Source: Centroberyx gerrardi (lineage: Eukaryota; Chordata; Actinopteri; Beryciformes; Berycidae). From it: DNA of 64,000 bases. The stretch covers positions 19,277,190 to 19,341,189 of the forward strand of contig NC_135999.1 in the NCBI RefSeq assembly GCF_048128805.1, written 5' to 3'. Shown one piece after another: positions 24,296-35,865 of the stretch. The first letter of the stretch is position 1; every line of letters begins with the position of its first letter. Below the pieces are notes generated by a model, which saw nothing but the letters and a program-made list of their open reading frames with translations, made no database searches and was not told where the DNA came from. The translations under genes were made by a program, and so were the position numbers.

Positions 24296-27200
24296 AGGTA
24301 CAGAGCGCGCCCGAGGCCTGGCTCAAACTTTACTCAATGTGCCATATGGGGAGGGAGAGGGAGAGAAGCTGGATGTCTATATACCCAGCACCACCTCTCT
24401 GGGTACGGAGGCTTTATATTATCTGTGTGTCAAGTTTTCATGAAGGTATTACAGTAGCAAAACACCTGAGAACTTGCATGTAGGAGATTTACCACACTCA
24501 GAAAATATTCACACACCTGTGTCCTAAAAAGGAGTTAAAAAGGTCAAAACTCCAGCAACACTTGTAGTATATAGAACAACTTTATTGTTAGACCAACGTG
24601 TTTCGGCTTGTGGCCTTCATCAGGGTCATCCTAAATAGGAGTTCACAGAAAAAGTTTATAAATGTGCAAGTCAATATTTGAATGAATGGAAATAGAAGAA
24701 ATAGAGTGAGAGTGCACAGATTTGTCATACGGTATCTGACAGTTTGCAGCAGCAGATTTGAGAAATTTTCACAGAATTGAATTTGTACTCGTAAAAAAAC
24801 ATAAAAAAATACAAATGTCATATTACAAGTTTGCAGCTTCTATTCCGTTCATTCAAATATTGACTTGCACAGTAAATCTTTTCTGTGAATTCAAATTTAG
24901 GACGCAGCCGTATGAATATTTTCCGAGAGTGTAAATTCAAACATGCAAGTTTTCAGGTGTTTTGGCACTAAAATACTTTCACATAAGTTCATGCCATCCC
25001 CCATGCTTGTATGAAACTAATAAGTCCCTCTGGTTTAGATGTCCCCCTGGTTATTTACCTCCACGGAGGATACTGGCAGTTTCTCAGGTACAATGTTCTG
25101 TTTCTCTACAGCTTCTGCAATGTGAAGTAGATATATTTTGACATGCAGATGTGCAGAACTTGTTCATGTTTTTCATGCTGATGCTTTGTGCACATACAGT
25201 AAGGAGGAGTCTGGGTTTATGGCTGTGCCACTGGTCCATAAAGGCGTAGTGGTGGTTGCCGTCGGCTATGACATCGCCCCCAAAGGTAGACTCTTTTTGA
25301 ATTCTGACTAATGAATGTTGTTTCTGGTTAATTCCACTGCAATAATTTTAGCAATATGCCAGGAATATCAACCTTTCCCCCTGTGAAACCTTTCCCCGTT
25401 CCCCCTCTTCAGGGAACATGGACTTGATGGTGTCCCAAGTACGCAGGAGTGTTGTGTCTGTCATTCAGCAGTATTCTCACATCAGGTAGGCTACCTGTGC
25501 TTTTTTTGTTTGTTCTTCCCTCTCACTAACACTCCCTTAAGTGAAGTTTATCTTAATTCATCACCACATTATAATGCAACTCCTCTTATTATGGAAAGCA
25601 AAAGTACCACAGATGACCATAAGTATACAGTATATTCAATGATAAAGTACATGCTGCAGGTCATTTTCTGCATGCAGACTGAGTTTTTTTGAGCAGATGA
25701 AAAGGCTTCTCTCAAAAAGACTTGTCAATATGAGGCATGTTGCATTGTGGATTAGGGATTTGAAGCCTGGCTTTGACATTTCACACTTGTCATGCCCTGT
25801 TGTCCATTTTCTTGTTAGTATTCCTTTGGTAGTGCCATGCTTCTAAGTGAAATTTTTTTTTATTCTCACAGTGCTATCGACTTGGTGTCACAGGCATCAA
25901 GAAAAATTCAGCTCAGTCAGTTTGGTAAAGCTGAACTATACTTGCTTGTTGGATAGTTCAGAGCATCTGCTCTTTTCTAATAGCTACTAGTGAGAAAGGA
26001 GGAGGTTAGGTGTTAGAAACTTCACTGTACTGTACCTGTGCACTGTCAAACGTAATCACACTTTATAGCACTTGAGAAAATCATTTTCTACAAATCACAA
26101 AGCTTTATTGTGCAGTATCTAGTTGATTAAAGGAAGTAAAAGTTGCATTTATTGTGAAAACTTGGCTTTAATTATGAATCTTCACACCTTAGCTGTGAAT
26201 TTTCACTCAATTCCCACAATCCTCTCCTGTTCAGAAAGAACTGTACATCATCGCCACAAATGCACTTTGAGACTATACAGAATCTGTACTTGTGTTTTTT
26301 ATGAAACCCAGCTGTTCTCTTACACTCCCCAGCGGTCTGTACCTGTGTGGCCACTCTGCCGGGGCTCACCTGGCTGCAATGGTCCTCTCCACTGACTGGT
26401 CGCAATACGACGTCACCCCCCAGATCAAAGGTGAGCTCTACCAGGTGAGATGAGACAAGCGATAGATACGGCAGTGCTTGGCCTCATTATGACTCACTGA
26501 CACTGAAGAGGAAGCAGAGATGTACAGAAATGAAACTGAAACACAAATGATGCAAAAACATGCAGGTCAGGTGAATTGGAGACTCTAAATTTCCCATAGA
26601 TGTGTATGTCATGTGTTTGATGTAGTATGGTATACGACATGCATATGATGTATGTAAAGCCCTTTGAAACAAGCTTGTGATAAAGTGCTATATAAACTTG
26701 ACTTGAAATGGTGCATAGTTGATATTTTTTTCCTTTTCTCCCCACTGTCCTTCCTCTTCCCTGGCCTCTTGCGGTTCTCTCATCTCCTCCCTTGATCCTT
26801 TGTGAAATCCGCCCCTCCGTCGTCTCCCAGGTGCTTTCCTAGTCAGCGGCATATACGACCTGCTGCCCATCCTGTCTACATACGTCAATGAGCCTTTGAA
26901 GATGACAGAGTATGTGGAAATTTACCTCTCACTCCATAACTGTCAGTCACTGTCACTGGATGGCATCTTTAGGAATCTTTGCTCAGCTTTCTATAGAGAG
27001 CTTTGTGTATATGTGAGTGTTTGTGTGTGTGCATTCAGTGTGATGATTCTCTTTGTGAATGAGAAACAGTGCATGTATATGTCCTTGTGTGTGTGTGTGT
27101 CTGTGTAATTGTCCTCTGTGAGTCTGTCGGTGCCAGTCGGTGACGGCCCCCTCTGTGTCCCGTTTCCTGTCCACAGGGAGGTGGCGGTGAGGAACAGCCC

Positions 27201-28002
27201 CAGCGAGCTGGTCCCTCAGCTGAAACTCTCCTCCTCCAGCTGCCATATTGTTGTTGCCGTCGCGCAGAACGACTCGCCGGAGTTTCGCAAGCAGTCGGAA
27301 GAATACTACAAAGTCAGTCAGAACCCCAAAACTCTTCTGGTCAGAGTAGGAAGACCGTTAAAGATGAAATCATTGCCTTCCAATTGATGGCAATATTACA
27401 CTTTACAGGTTGAGTTAAAGGTCAATGTTTTGTTGTGTATTCTTTGCTGGGCCCACAATATAATACAGTATCTATGAAGTGATAATAAATACTTCTGTTA
27501 CATATTTCTAAACATTTTGGAGACATCCTGTCATCACTGGAGAAATATGTAGCATTCAGTTTTGTTTACCATCAAATCCTTAATCTCCTTTCCCAATATT
27601 TGTTGTTTGTCATTCACAGAGGTAACAGAGAAAACATAATTCTGCTGTTGGGATCACAGTGAAGAGTTAAATAGATTGTAATTCATTCAGATTATCATTG
27701 AAGAAGTCTCAAGCTTTGATGAGCATCTTAGATTTTTGTTATGATTTCACAAAGTGACACATTGACTTTTAACGTGTATTGTGATTTATATACAATACTG
27801 AGATAGATAAACTTGTTTTTTTAATTGGTTGTGCATATCTCACTTTTTGTATTAATTTCTTTACCTCTTTTGCTACCTCTTTCTTCTGGCCTTTAAGAGT
27901 TTGGAGGCATCCGGATTGAATGTGACGATGGAGGATGTGCCCAACACAGACCACTTCAACATCATTGAGCAACTGGTGGATGGGGAGTACCACCTAACAC
28001 AG

Positions 28003-28040
<38 letters not shown>

Positions 28041-28202
28041 CCGAATCTCTACCAATGAGCGTACATTACTAAAAAAAATGTTAATATACACCCATGGCTT
28101 GTAGATTCATGTATTTTTGTTACGTCTTTCAGGTGATAGACACTTATTTTTAATTCCTTCCTTCCTCTGCAGCTCCTCTTGAAGGTGATGGGGAAGAGCT
28201 GA
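23574..28202 (+). CDS. afmid: Kynurenine formamidase (arylformamidase), 11 exons, about 289 aa
   Basis: Exons: 23574-23591 (proposed), 23715-23805, 24298-24402, 25039-25087, 25200-25285, 25413-25485, 26333-26430, 26831-26909, 27177-27312, 27898-28002, 28173-28202 (TGA). Exons 2-11 are in phase and continuous. The enzyme is an alpha/beta hydrolase that cleaves N-formyl-L-kynurenine to kynurenine and formate in tryptophan breakdown. Visible family marks: QYSPSWW near the start; [17 protein letters not shown]; the oxyanion motif HGGYW; the nucleophile elbow GHSAG (Ser near 149); and the acid and base of the triad in NDSPEF (Asp near 232) and TDHFNI (His near 264). Length is close to the human 303 aa. 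Exon 1 (ATG in ACCATGG, six codons to GTGGAT) is the weakest part, since a phase-0 acceptor with an in-frame stop upstream requires some first exon. The (TG)n and (AC)n tracts abut exon 3 and exon 10. Confidence 0.94.
24250..24293. repeat. (TG)22 tract directly at the afmid exon 3 acceptor
   Basis: The repeat ends four bases before the exon 3 start (tgtgtccag|G), so it occupies the position of the polypyrimidine tract. Confidence 0.95.
24494..24932. mobile_element. Foldback MITE with nested insertion, afmid intron 3
   Basis: The left end ACACTCAGAAAATATTCA... and the reverse complement of the right end ACACTCTCGGAAAATATTCA... match. So do the inner blocks TGTGCAAGTCAATATTTGAATGAA (left, about 24664-24687) and its inverse near 24850. 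The left arm is interrupted by about 110 bp (24530-24640) containing 'gtttcggcttgtggccttcatcagggtcatcc', a separate fish repeat word. Confidence 0.72.
26648..26706 (+). repeat. L2-like SINE/LINE 3' tail in afmid intron 7
   Basis: 'tgtaaagccctttgaaacaagcttgtgataaagtgctatataaacttgact' is a familiar teleost L2-type tail. No coding part is present. Confidence 0.6.
28005..28036. repeat. (AC)n tract directly after the afmid exon 10 donor
   Basis: The donor reads CAG|gtacacacac..., so the repeat starts at the third intron base. Confidence 0.95.
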
Positions 28203-29771
28203 GAAGAGTCTTTTATCCATCTAGTGTCAACATATCCAACTCTGAATAGAGTCATCATGCACTACTGGTTTTTGTTACTGATAAAATATGCATTATTACA
28301 GTGTCATAGTATGATAAATATACAATGCCTATCCATTTGGATTGATCAAAAGTAAGGCGGCATGTGTTTGAGTTGTTCTGATCCCCTCTGTGTCTCTCAC
28401 AGTCTAGCCTCCTGTGTCATATATGATAGATCTCTTTGTTTACTGTAGTTACAGCTGTCAGAATAAGTCCCAAATCAGCTTCTTATGTTCCAACCTATAT
28501 TAACACAGTAAGAGAAACTGCATGCCTAAAACTGAGTCGGTTCGAGGATGGTGATGGTAGCAACTGAAACATACTGAAATGTATTCACACTCAGTTGTCA
28601 GCTGATTATTTAACCATCATAATGCACAATATTGTTGTTACTGACTATTTCACTTGCCTCTCTAAGTTTATTCACCGGCATAGTAAATTGAGTATACAGA
28701 GAATATTGTTGATGGTTTGTTTTGCATATTTCCTGTGTTTCGTAAAAGGGTTGATCCATTTTGACTGTGACAATCTATTCTATCATAACTATAAATCTAT
28801 GGGAAGGATGACAATAGGATCTTATGTCATGAGTGATGACATGAGTCAACCAGGGGTATAAAGTGAATGTAGCTTTTTATTGCAACCTCCACAATGCAGA
28901 TAATCTCACCCAGGGAATTCTACTGATTACGTTAATGTGTCATCCACTTTTGGTAAATGTTGATAACTAATACTGTATTTTTGCACTCTTTAATTTTACC
29001 CTAATAGTAGGCTTCTCAATATTCAAATGGATATATATTTTTAAAGAACAAGTCGGACTAAATTATCAGAGATGCACATTATAATGTTACTTGCTGTCCA
29101 CATTCTAGCATCTTAAATAATAGTCCATGTTACTGTTTACATGAAGTATTCTATTAATCATAATTACTGTAAAAGATTATGAAGAAAATCACAACACAAT
29201 AAATGTTTATATTTGAGACTGGCTGTGTTGGCTTTCATGCAACTTTTAGACTTATAAAATGTGTGTGTTGATGAGATTGAAGCTTTTTTATAAATAAGAT
29301 GCAGGTTTGTATTCTCTTTTATCTCAGTAGAGGTACCACACAAAGAAGCCCTCATGCAATAACAACACTGATACACAAGTGTATCATCACATAGGCAGTA
29401 GTGGTGCTCACCTAGACATCTACAACAGGGGTTCCCAACTTTTTCCTGACAAGGACTCCCATATAGATTAGCATTTTAGAAGATTTTGTCTCAGGAAGAT
29501 CTGATTAGATTTTTGTTTTAAGGTATGATTTAGTACAGAATTACACAATTCTCTGTACAACAATTGGGAAGATAACTGGAAAGAGTGAACTGAAACCGTC
29601 ATCGTTAAACATTCTCTCATTGGGCTAACTTCTTATCAGTGACAAAAACTGACAAAAAAAATGTTAAACTATTAGTAATAGGAATAGTTGAAGGACCCAT
29701 ATGGGCTCCCTTGACCCCACTTTGGGACCTCTGATCTGTTCTCATTTGAATATCAATGGCTTGTAGATAAG
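28203..29771. other. afmid 3' UTR and intergenic DNA
   Basis: No gene is visible. AATAAA at 29198-29203 is the best poly(A) signal and would give a 3' UTR of about 1 kb. From about 29426 (CAGGGGTTCCCAACTTTTT) to about 29742 (reverse complement of its right end: CAGATCAGAGGTCCCAAAG) the sequence resembles a decayed hAT-type non-autonomous element, without a convincing 8 bp duplication. Confidence 0.5.
29198..29203 (+). terminator. Poly(A) signal AATAAA, afmid
   Basis: A canonical hexamer about 1 kb after the afmid stop, followed by T/G-rich sequence (aatgtttatatttg). Confidence 0.55.
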
Positions 29772-29839
29772 TTTAGGTAAAGATTGTCATGTGTTATTAT
29801 TTAAACAGATTTAAATAACACATGACAATCCTACCTAAA
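29772..29839. repeat. Near-perfect palindrome upstream of cant1 exon 1
   Basis: The left arm TTTAGGTAAAGATTGTCATG (continuing TGTTATTATTTAAA) pairs with the reverse complement of the right arm TTTAGGTAGGATTGTCATGT (continuing GTTATTTAAA). Only a few bases separate the arms. Confidence 0.88.
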
Positions 29840-29849
29840 TTGCGGAGAG

Positions 29850-30027
29850 TGGAGAGTTTTGCAGGCGGCGGTTGGCAGTTGGGGCAGAATCAGCAGGAAG
29901 TGCTGCCTGCCTCTTCTAGGCTAGTAGCGATGGAGCGGGGGTAGGGACGGACGGGGAGTCGCAGAGAAACCGCTGACCAGCCACCAAACAAGTCCGCAAC
30001 GGGGAGCACGACGACTCTGTTCGCCAG
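29850..30027 (+). other. Proposed non-coding first exon of cant1
   Basis: A GC-rich, CpG-containing stretch ends in a good donor (CGCCAG|gtaagc at 30027). It contains one ATG (29930), which opens a five-codon uORF (MERG, stop at 29942-29944) not in frame with the nucleotidase. The transcription start is not determined. The link to the exon at 35803 is inferred from position and from the lack of any other gene between. Confidence 0.55.
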
Positions 30028-33000
30028 GTAAGCACCAACTTTTTAAAAGCCACAATGACCACCAGGTTAACTCTAATTCAGTTGGACAAAAGCGCTCTTA
30101 AATCATTTTACTGGCTGGTAGCCCGGCAAAGGTTAATGCTAGCAAGCTAAAGTTGTTAGCTAACATTAGCTAGATGGCTAGTATATTAAAGTGGAAACAA
30201 TATGTTTCCCTTTCTTTATATAAGCTATTTTTAACTGACACCCTTTCCGTTTATGAGTACGTTAACGGTAAATTCCGTCACTTTCACGTGACTGAAATTA
30301 TTTTCATAATTTTGAAGCTTACGTTAGTTGTAACTGAGTGTCAAGTAACCGGCCAAAGTTTTAAAGAGCCGGAGCCGGCCGGTGCTCCGCTGACTCCGCT
30401 TCCTGTCTTCGTGGCTGTTGAGTACAGGGGAGGGCAGGGGAGAGGGGCAGCATCAACCTGATAACAGCTGAACTGTTTCAGCAGTCAGCACTATGGCTCT
30501 GGTTGTGACTAAAGCGCCTACCTTCTTTCACTTTTTGCTCACATACAGTGCTCTACATACAGTAAGAAAAAAACTTTAATTTATTAGCCGTAATTGGTCT
30601 TGGTCCATCTTGAGTTCGCACTATCCAAGTCATTGTGGAGAAGTGCCTGGGTTTTGTTACATGTCCTATCAATTTCCTCTCCTTATGCTGTCAAGTTGGT
30701 ACATTTGTTGTCTATTTAGGCCTCCCCTTTAGGCGATTCATTCTTGTGACTGAAGATCAGACGGCACACAAAAGGATAAACACATGTGGTGCTTTTTCAT
30801 GGTGTGTGTGTTTGTTTTCCTTATTTGATCAGACAAATAAATTTGGATCATATTCTTAACTTAAGAAATGGCATTTGGTAATAGTTGCAGGAAGAGAGGG
30901 TTACACAACACACACATTCACATCGGGAAGCTACTACCACCCTATAGGTGTCCTTGTGTGTCATCTGTGAGCATGAAACTTATGCATTGTGTGATAACAC
31001 TACTACAACACCCAACTCACTCGATCACACTCAAAGAGTAGTTCAGCCTTCATTGAAAACCCAACCTTAGCCATTGCAACATGACTCAAAAGTTCAGTCT
31101 CCGTCTCCAATGCCTAGCTGGGGGAAAAACTGGCAGGATCTTGGTGAAGTTTCAGTTGTCTTTCCAAAGGAAGAAAGTGCCTGCTAAGCTTGCTGATTAA
31201 GCCTTACTTTCTCAGGCTTGTTAATTGATAACTCTTTACATGCCTCCATGCCAGACCTGTGCTCACTGTGCTTGTGAGGCTTTTAGCAGTGCCTAAAAGC
31301 ATTGTTAAACCCATTTGTAATGATTTGTAAAACCAAGAGTTGCCTGCAATGAGAACAAACTAGCAGTTAACAGTTGAGGGTTTGTGGCTTTTTTTAATTT
31401 ATTTGATTAAGTTCTTTAGTTTTGCATCATTTACATTTGTAGTAGACAGAAGGTAAAGGAGGAGTTAGTTATGAAGCTTTACCTTTCTTATTGGTTCTAC
31501 AGAAAGAGAGAGAAAGGGGGAGAGAGAGAAAAGAACTGATCAGATAAAGGGAGGAGACACGGAGAGATGGAGATCAGTCATTCATGTGGGAGAGGGTACA
31601 GGGCTGAAGGGACGGGGAGTTTATTATGGGATGCGTGCGAAGGAGGACAACATGCTGGTTACAGAATGCTCAGGGGACAAGAGGCGAAGGACGGGTGAAT
31701 AATTGAATTCTTCATATCGGGTACAGGGAGGCTGTGTTTGGGTCTGCGAGGGGACAAGATAGGCCATGCAGTGCATACAATAGTGACAATTGCGGCATTA
31801 TTTGTTGGCCATGTGTGTTGAAAGAGGTTGCCAGTGTGAGTGTGTGAACAAGAGAGGGACAGAAACTGTGCGTGTGTGTGTTGAAGAGCTTGTTAGTGGT
31901 GAAGTTATGTAAAGAGCAGCTGAAGAGGCCGAGGGGGAAAGTAATGGTTAACAGCTGTGTGTGATGTGCGATTATGTGTTGCAGTTCACTAAAGGCAAAT
32001 AGAGCCTCACTCATCTCAAATTTCTATAGATTGATTTGTTTTTAAACCCGTTGTTGAGAATATAGTAATTATAATTGAGCATCATTTTCTTAGGCTGATA
32101 TTGTTCTTTATAGGCACAGATATTTTTCGTTACACTATTGTCACACATTTATTATGAGGTTTAGGCCTATGTAAAATCATGGCTCTTTTTCATATAAAGG
32201 CAGCTTTGCAAATTATCACCAATAGCTTTGAATAGAAATTCAGGAATATGTTGCTCATTTACATCAATTCTCTGCTACTTCAGACCCACCTAGATATTGG
32301 TTCAGTGCATCAGGTGTATTATATATATGCAGTTCAAAGTTACATTCTGCTGCTCATAAGATCCCATTCAGCTTGAAGGCACATCAAATATCCTGCTGCA
32401 AGTTAAGTGGTTTCCACTTTTTCAGAGAAATAGCTTCCTCATTCCTTCCAGCTAATCTCTTGAAGTTCCTAGGAAAAACAGTGTTTTCGTGCACAGCAGA
32501 AACAATAGGCCTGTCGAATGTGTTGCAATTGGTTCTAGTAAACTGACAACCTTACGAATTTGACCAGTTATGTGTATTAACTAAACACTTTACACTCACT
32601 TGGACAATGAAAAATTGTGATCAGTGAAATCACATGAAAAGTGACCAGCACAGATATTTTATTTTAAGCAAAAAAGTAAGAAAACCTGAGTGCCACTATG
32701 TTATGTGACTCAATACAGGTGGGTCGAGGGATCACAGCCTATGACAGTGCTGCTGCATATTTACAGTACCTGTTGGTTGCCCTAGACAACGGTGCTTTTA
32801 TAAGGGGGGCCGAGGGTCACCTTGCCATTCTTGTTCTCACAAAAACAAACGCACCTCTCCTATTTCAGTGGGCAGGACATATATTGGATGTCGTTCGTTC
32901 ACCACCTATTAGTTCAACCTAAAATAAAGGAAAAAATCCACCCGTAGACAGAATTCACCTGTTATATCCTAAACAGAATTCAAATGTTATTAGTATATCC

Positions 33001-33164
33001 ATGGTCATTTCAATCTGTGAGTCTCTCCCAAAGCTCAAAACAAGAGGCAAGAGCTGCACTATTGACAGTGAATGGGAGACTGATGTAGTCTTCTATTCAT
33101 TGTCAGTAGAGCAGTTCCAGATTTTGTCTTTTGATGGCGTCACAGATTAAAGACTTGCTTACCA

Positions 33165-34221
33165 GGGGACTGTCTCACGGGGCAAGATAACTTTGGGCTT
33201 AACCCTGGCTTTTCAGTCTCACGATGGCGGCTCACTTTTAACCGGGGTAGATCACCATGGTAACCTATGCTGCACAGCTAACCTGCTCCGGAGCAGGTTC
33301 AGTTCAGGTTATCGGATCAGACCAGATAAAAGGCCCGCCGCCTCACCAATCAGCTCTCTGGAAACATGGAGTCACCATTCCTACAGGATCCCGAAATGAA
33401 CAAAAGCATTGCATTCAAATGAATGAGACCAGTAAAAAGAACTGAACAAGGGGAAATTATTGAATTAACAGATAGTAAGAAGGGCTGTTCGCAGGATGAC
33501 AGTGTTTAGAGACCAGTAGAATCACTTTGCTTTCTGTGATCATTTATTATATCAAATATATAATATTTATTAGGCTACATCAGATACAATACATGTTTGT
33601 AGCATTTCCAGGCCATTGGCCCACTCTGGCTATAAAAGAGGGCTTCTAACAAATACCAGGTAGCTTACATTATTTGACTATATTTATCAATAGTGAATGA
33701 AATTTAGGCCTGCTGTTGCATATTAAGTACGCTGAAATTCTTCCATAGGATTCCCAAGAGTGATTAATGCAATAGACTGCACTCAGTTTCCATCACCACT
33801 GCCGTAGGCAACATGAAGCGGACTTTGTGAATATAAAATCTTTTCACAGCCTCAATGTGACACAATATTGTATCAGTAAGAAGAGTTAACACTGTGTCTT
33901 AATGACTGGCAGTGATAAGAATTTAAACTATTTGTAATTTTCCCCCAGCAATGCTCTCTAGCCTTGGCAGCAGCAACACTGCTACTTTTCACCATTATAA
34001 TGTTTTTGTATTGCTCATATTTATTCATTATAACAGTTTGTTCTTCTTGAGAGTAGGACACGCTTTCATAGCTCATCACTGATGGAAAGTCCTGGGCTGA
34101 CGGAGCCAGTTGATAACCAGCTACGCGAGACCGGTTATCCGGGATCATCAGTGTTAGGTTTTGTGAAGCTAGCCAACACTAATAGCCTGACTACGTTGAA
34201 CTCACTTTGTGAGACAGGCCC
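33165..34221 (-). mobile_element. Harbinger-type element with Myb/SANT-like relic, cant1 intron 1
   Basis: The left end GGGGACTGTCTCACGGGGCA and the reverse complement of the right end GGGCCTGTCTCACAAAGTGA match over the first 13 or so bases. The interior is about 1.06 kb. A minus-strand frame (33873-34148) contains YSQEEQTVIMNKYEQYKNII and AAAKAREHCWGKITNSLNS. This fits the Myb/SANT-like accessory protein of Harbinger elements (E-E...W..I...LN pattern). No DDE transposase is present. A clear 3-base target duplication was not found. Confidence 0.6.
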
Positions 34222-34769
34222 TTGGTTTCTAGCTTTGGAGGAGTTGTTCCGGGTAAAACAAAATAGAGACATTGCCAAAAAGACATGGTCGTACCAAGTG
34301 AGGAAAAAAGTGTCCTTAAAAGACACTCGCCATGGGTTCCCACTAATGCTGCCCTGAAGGGACAAAGAGAAATGCCTTATACAAACAAAACTGGAAAGCT
34401 TCAAAGAACTGTCTAGAAACTGAAGCTCCCAAAAAACCATCAAAAAACTTCAAACAAATGACTGACAAGAAGACAAATAGCCTTGTGGGTTTGTCAGCAG
34501 CAATTTTCCACAGAGGAGCTCTGGGCCATTCCCTGATCACATGCCTTCAGCAGTAAGCTCCAAAGTCAATAGGAAACCAACCTCAAAATGGAGAGCTTGT
34601 GTTAGAGCCATTCTCCAATGGCCACAATAAAAAGGAATTATCCATTATGATTCAAAGTTATCATAATGGTCATGTTCAGTTCACAAGTACAAATTGAAAC
34701 ATGTTCATTGGTATAATGTGAATTCTGTTTCAGGGTGAATTTCTGCTTTATAGTTTTTTGTTTTTTTCA

Positions 34770-34935
34770 AGGCATTTAGCTGATGCTCTTATCCAGAGTG
34801 AATTGTAATGTAATGATGATGCAGGTAGGGAGTTGGTGTCTTGCTCGAGGGCATTGACAGGACACATGGCTATTGGTGGACCTATGACCTCCTGTAACCT
34901 TTCTGTTACAGGACAGGACTAGGCCACCCTGACAC
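34770..34935. repeat. Fish interspersed repeat in cant1 intron 1
   Basis: 'catttagctgatgctcttatccagagtgaattg' and 'cttgctcgagggcattgacagg' are decayed versions of the common teleost word 'ggcagacgcttttatccaaagcgactt' and its partner. No coding sequence. Confidence 0.5.
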
Positions 34936-35805
34936 TCCCTTAAACTGTGTGTAGGCTAACATGTATAAGTGACATTTCACTACTGTTGGGGGCTACCGTT
35001 TGGAAATGCCACTTTTTTGGAAACCTGAGAAAGTGACCAAAGCATTTTGCCCAGTTTTGACAATTGAATTGAAAACACAAAAATCACCAGAATTGGGGTT
35101 AAGAGGTTTTCACACAGCAACAGCGATATGCAGTTTCACTTTAAATATGAATAACTGGGGCACAGAGGGACACACTTTGCAAAAGAATTTGGCCTAAACA
35201 TCAGAACAAAGCAAAGTTTTAATTATATAAGCGTCTGTTCTCAGCCATAGGAAGTAGGAGGTGCCTACTGACTACTTAGTATGCATATTCAGAGGCTCTG
35301 CCTGAACAGCACACAAAGCTCTGTTATGGACAAACAATGAACAATGAGAACAGTAGCCTATTTTTCCAATGCATTCTTCTCCTTTTCTCATTCCTTCCCT
35401 TTGTTCATTCTTTTTCTTTAACGCATTATTTTTTAATATTTAATTATTTTCTATTCTTTCTTTATATTTCTTTATTTATTTATATTTATTTATATTTTAA
35501 AGTAGAATAACACTCACAGAAACAGTGTCTGTATCCATCCCTCCAGCAGGCCGTTCTTGAGGGTCAAGCCATCTTCAGCAGCCATCTTTTTCAAATACTG
35601 AACCAATTTGTTTGTTGGTTATATATATTCATTATGACAACTGAATAAAGACACAGCAACAATGCTGGCTATTTTTCCAGTTTTTGCAAGTGCACTTCAC
35701 TCTCTTTTTCTTTTTTAATTTAGCACTTTCACATTTTGTACTGTACCACCCCACTCCACCATGACTGTCTTCTTATCTCCTCTCTGGTTTGTTTGATCCC
35801 AGGTT

Positions 35806-35865
35806 ATGATAGCCATCACTCCGAGTCCAAGCCTGACAGAGGGGATGAAGACGATAGTTCCATGA
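35806..35865 (+). promoter_or_regulatory. Upstream ORF overlapping the cant1 start codon
   Basis: The first ATG in cant1 exon 2 (35806) opens a 19-codon frame whose TGA (35863-35865) overlaps the main ATG (35862-35864) as ATGA. The frame is seen directly; a role in translation control is inferred. Confidence 0.6.

Noticed and set aside
30174-32922. Small open frames in cant1 intron 1
   Set aside because: Short, with no domain character or paired splice sites; compatible with chance.
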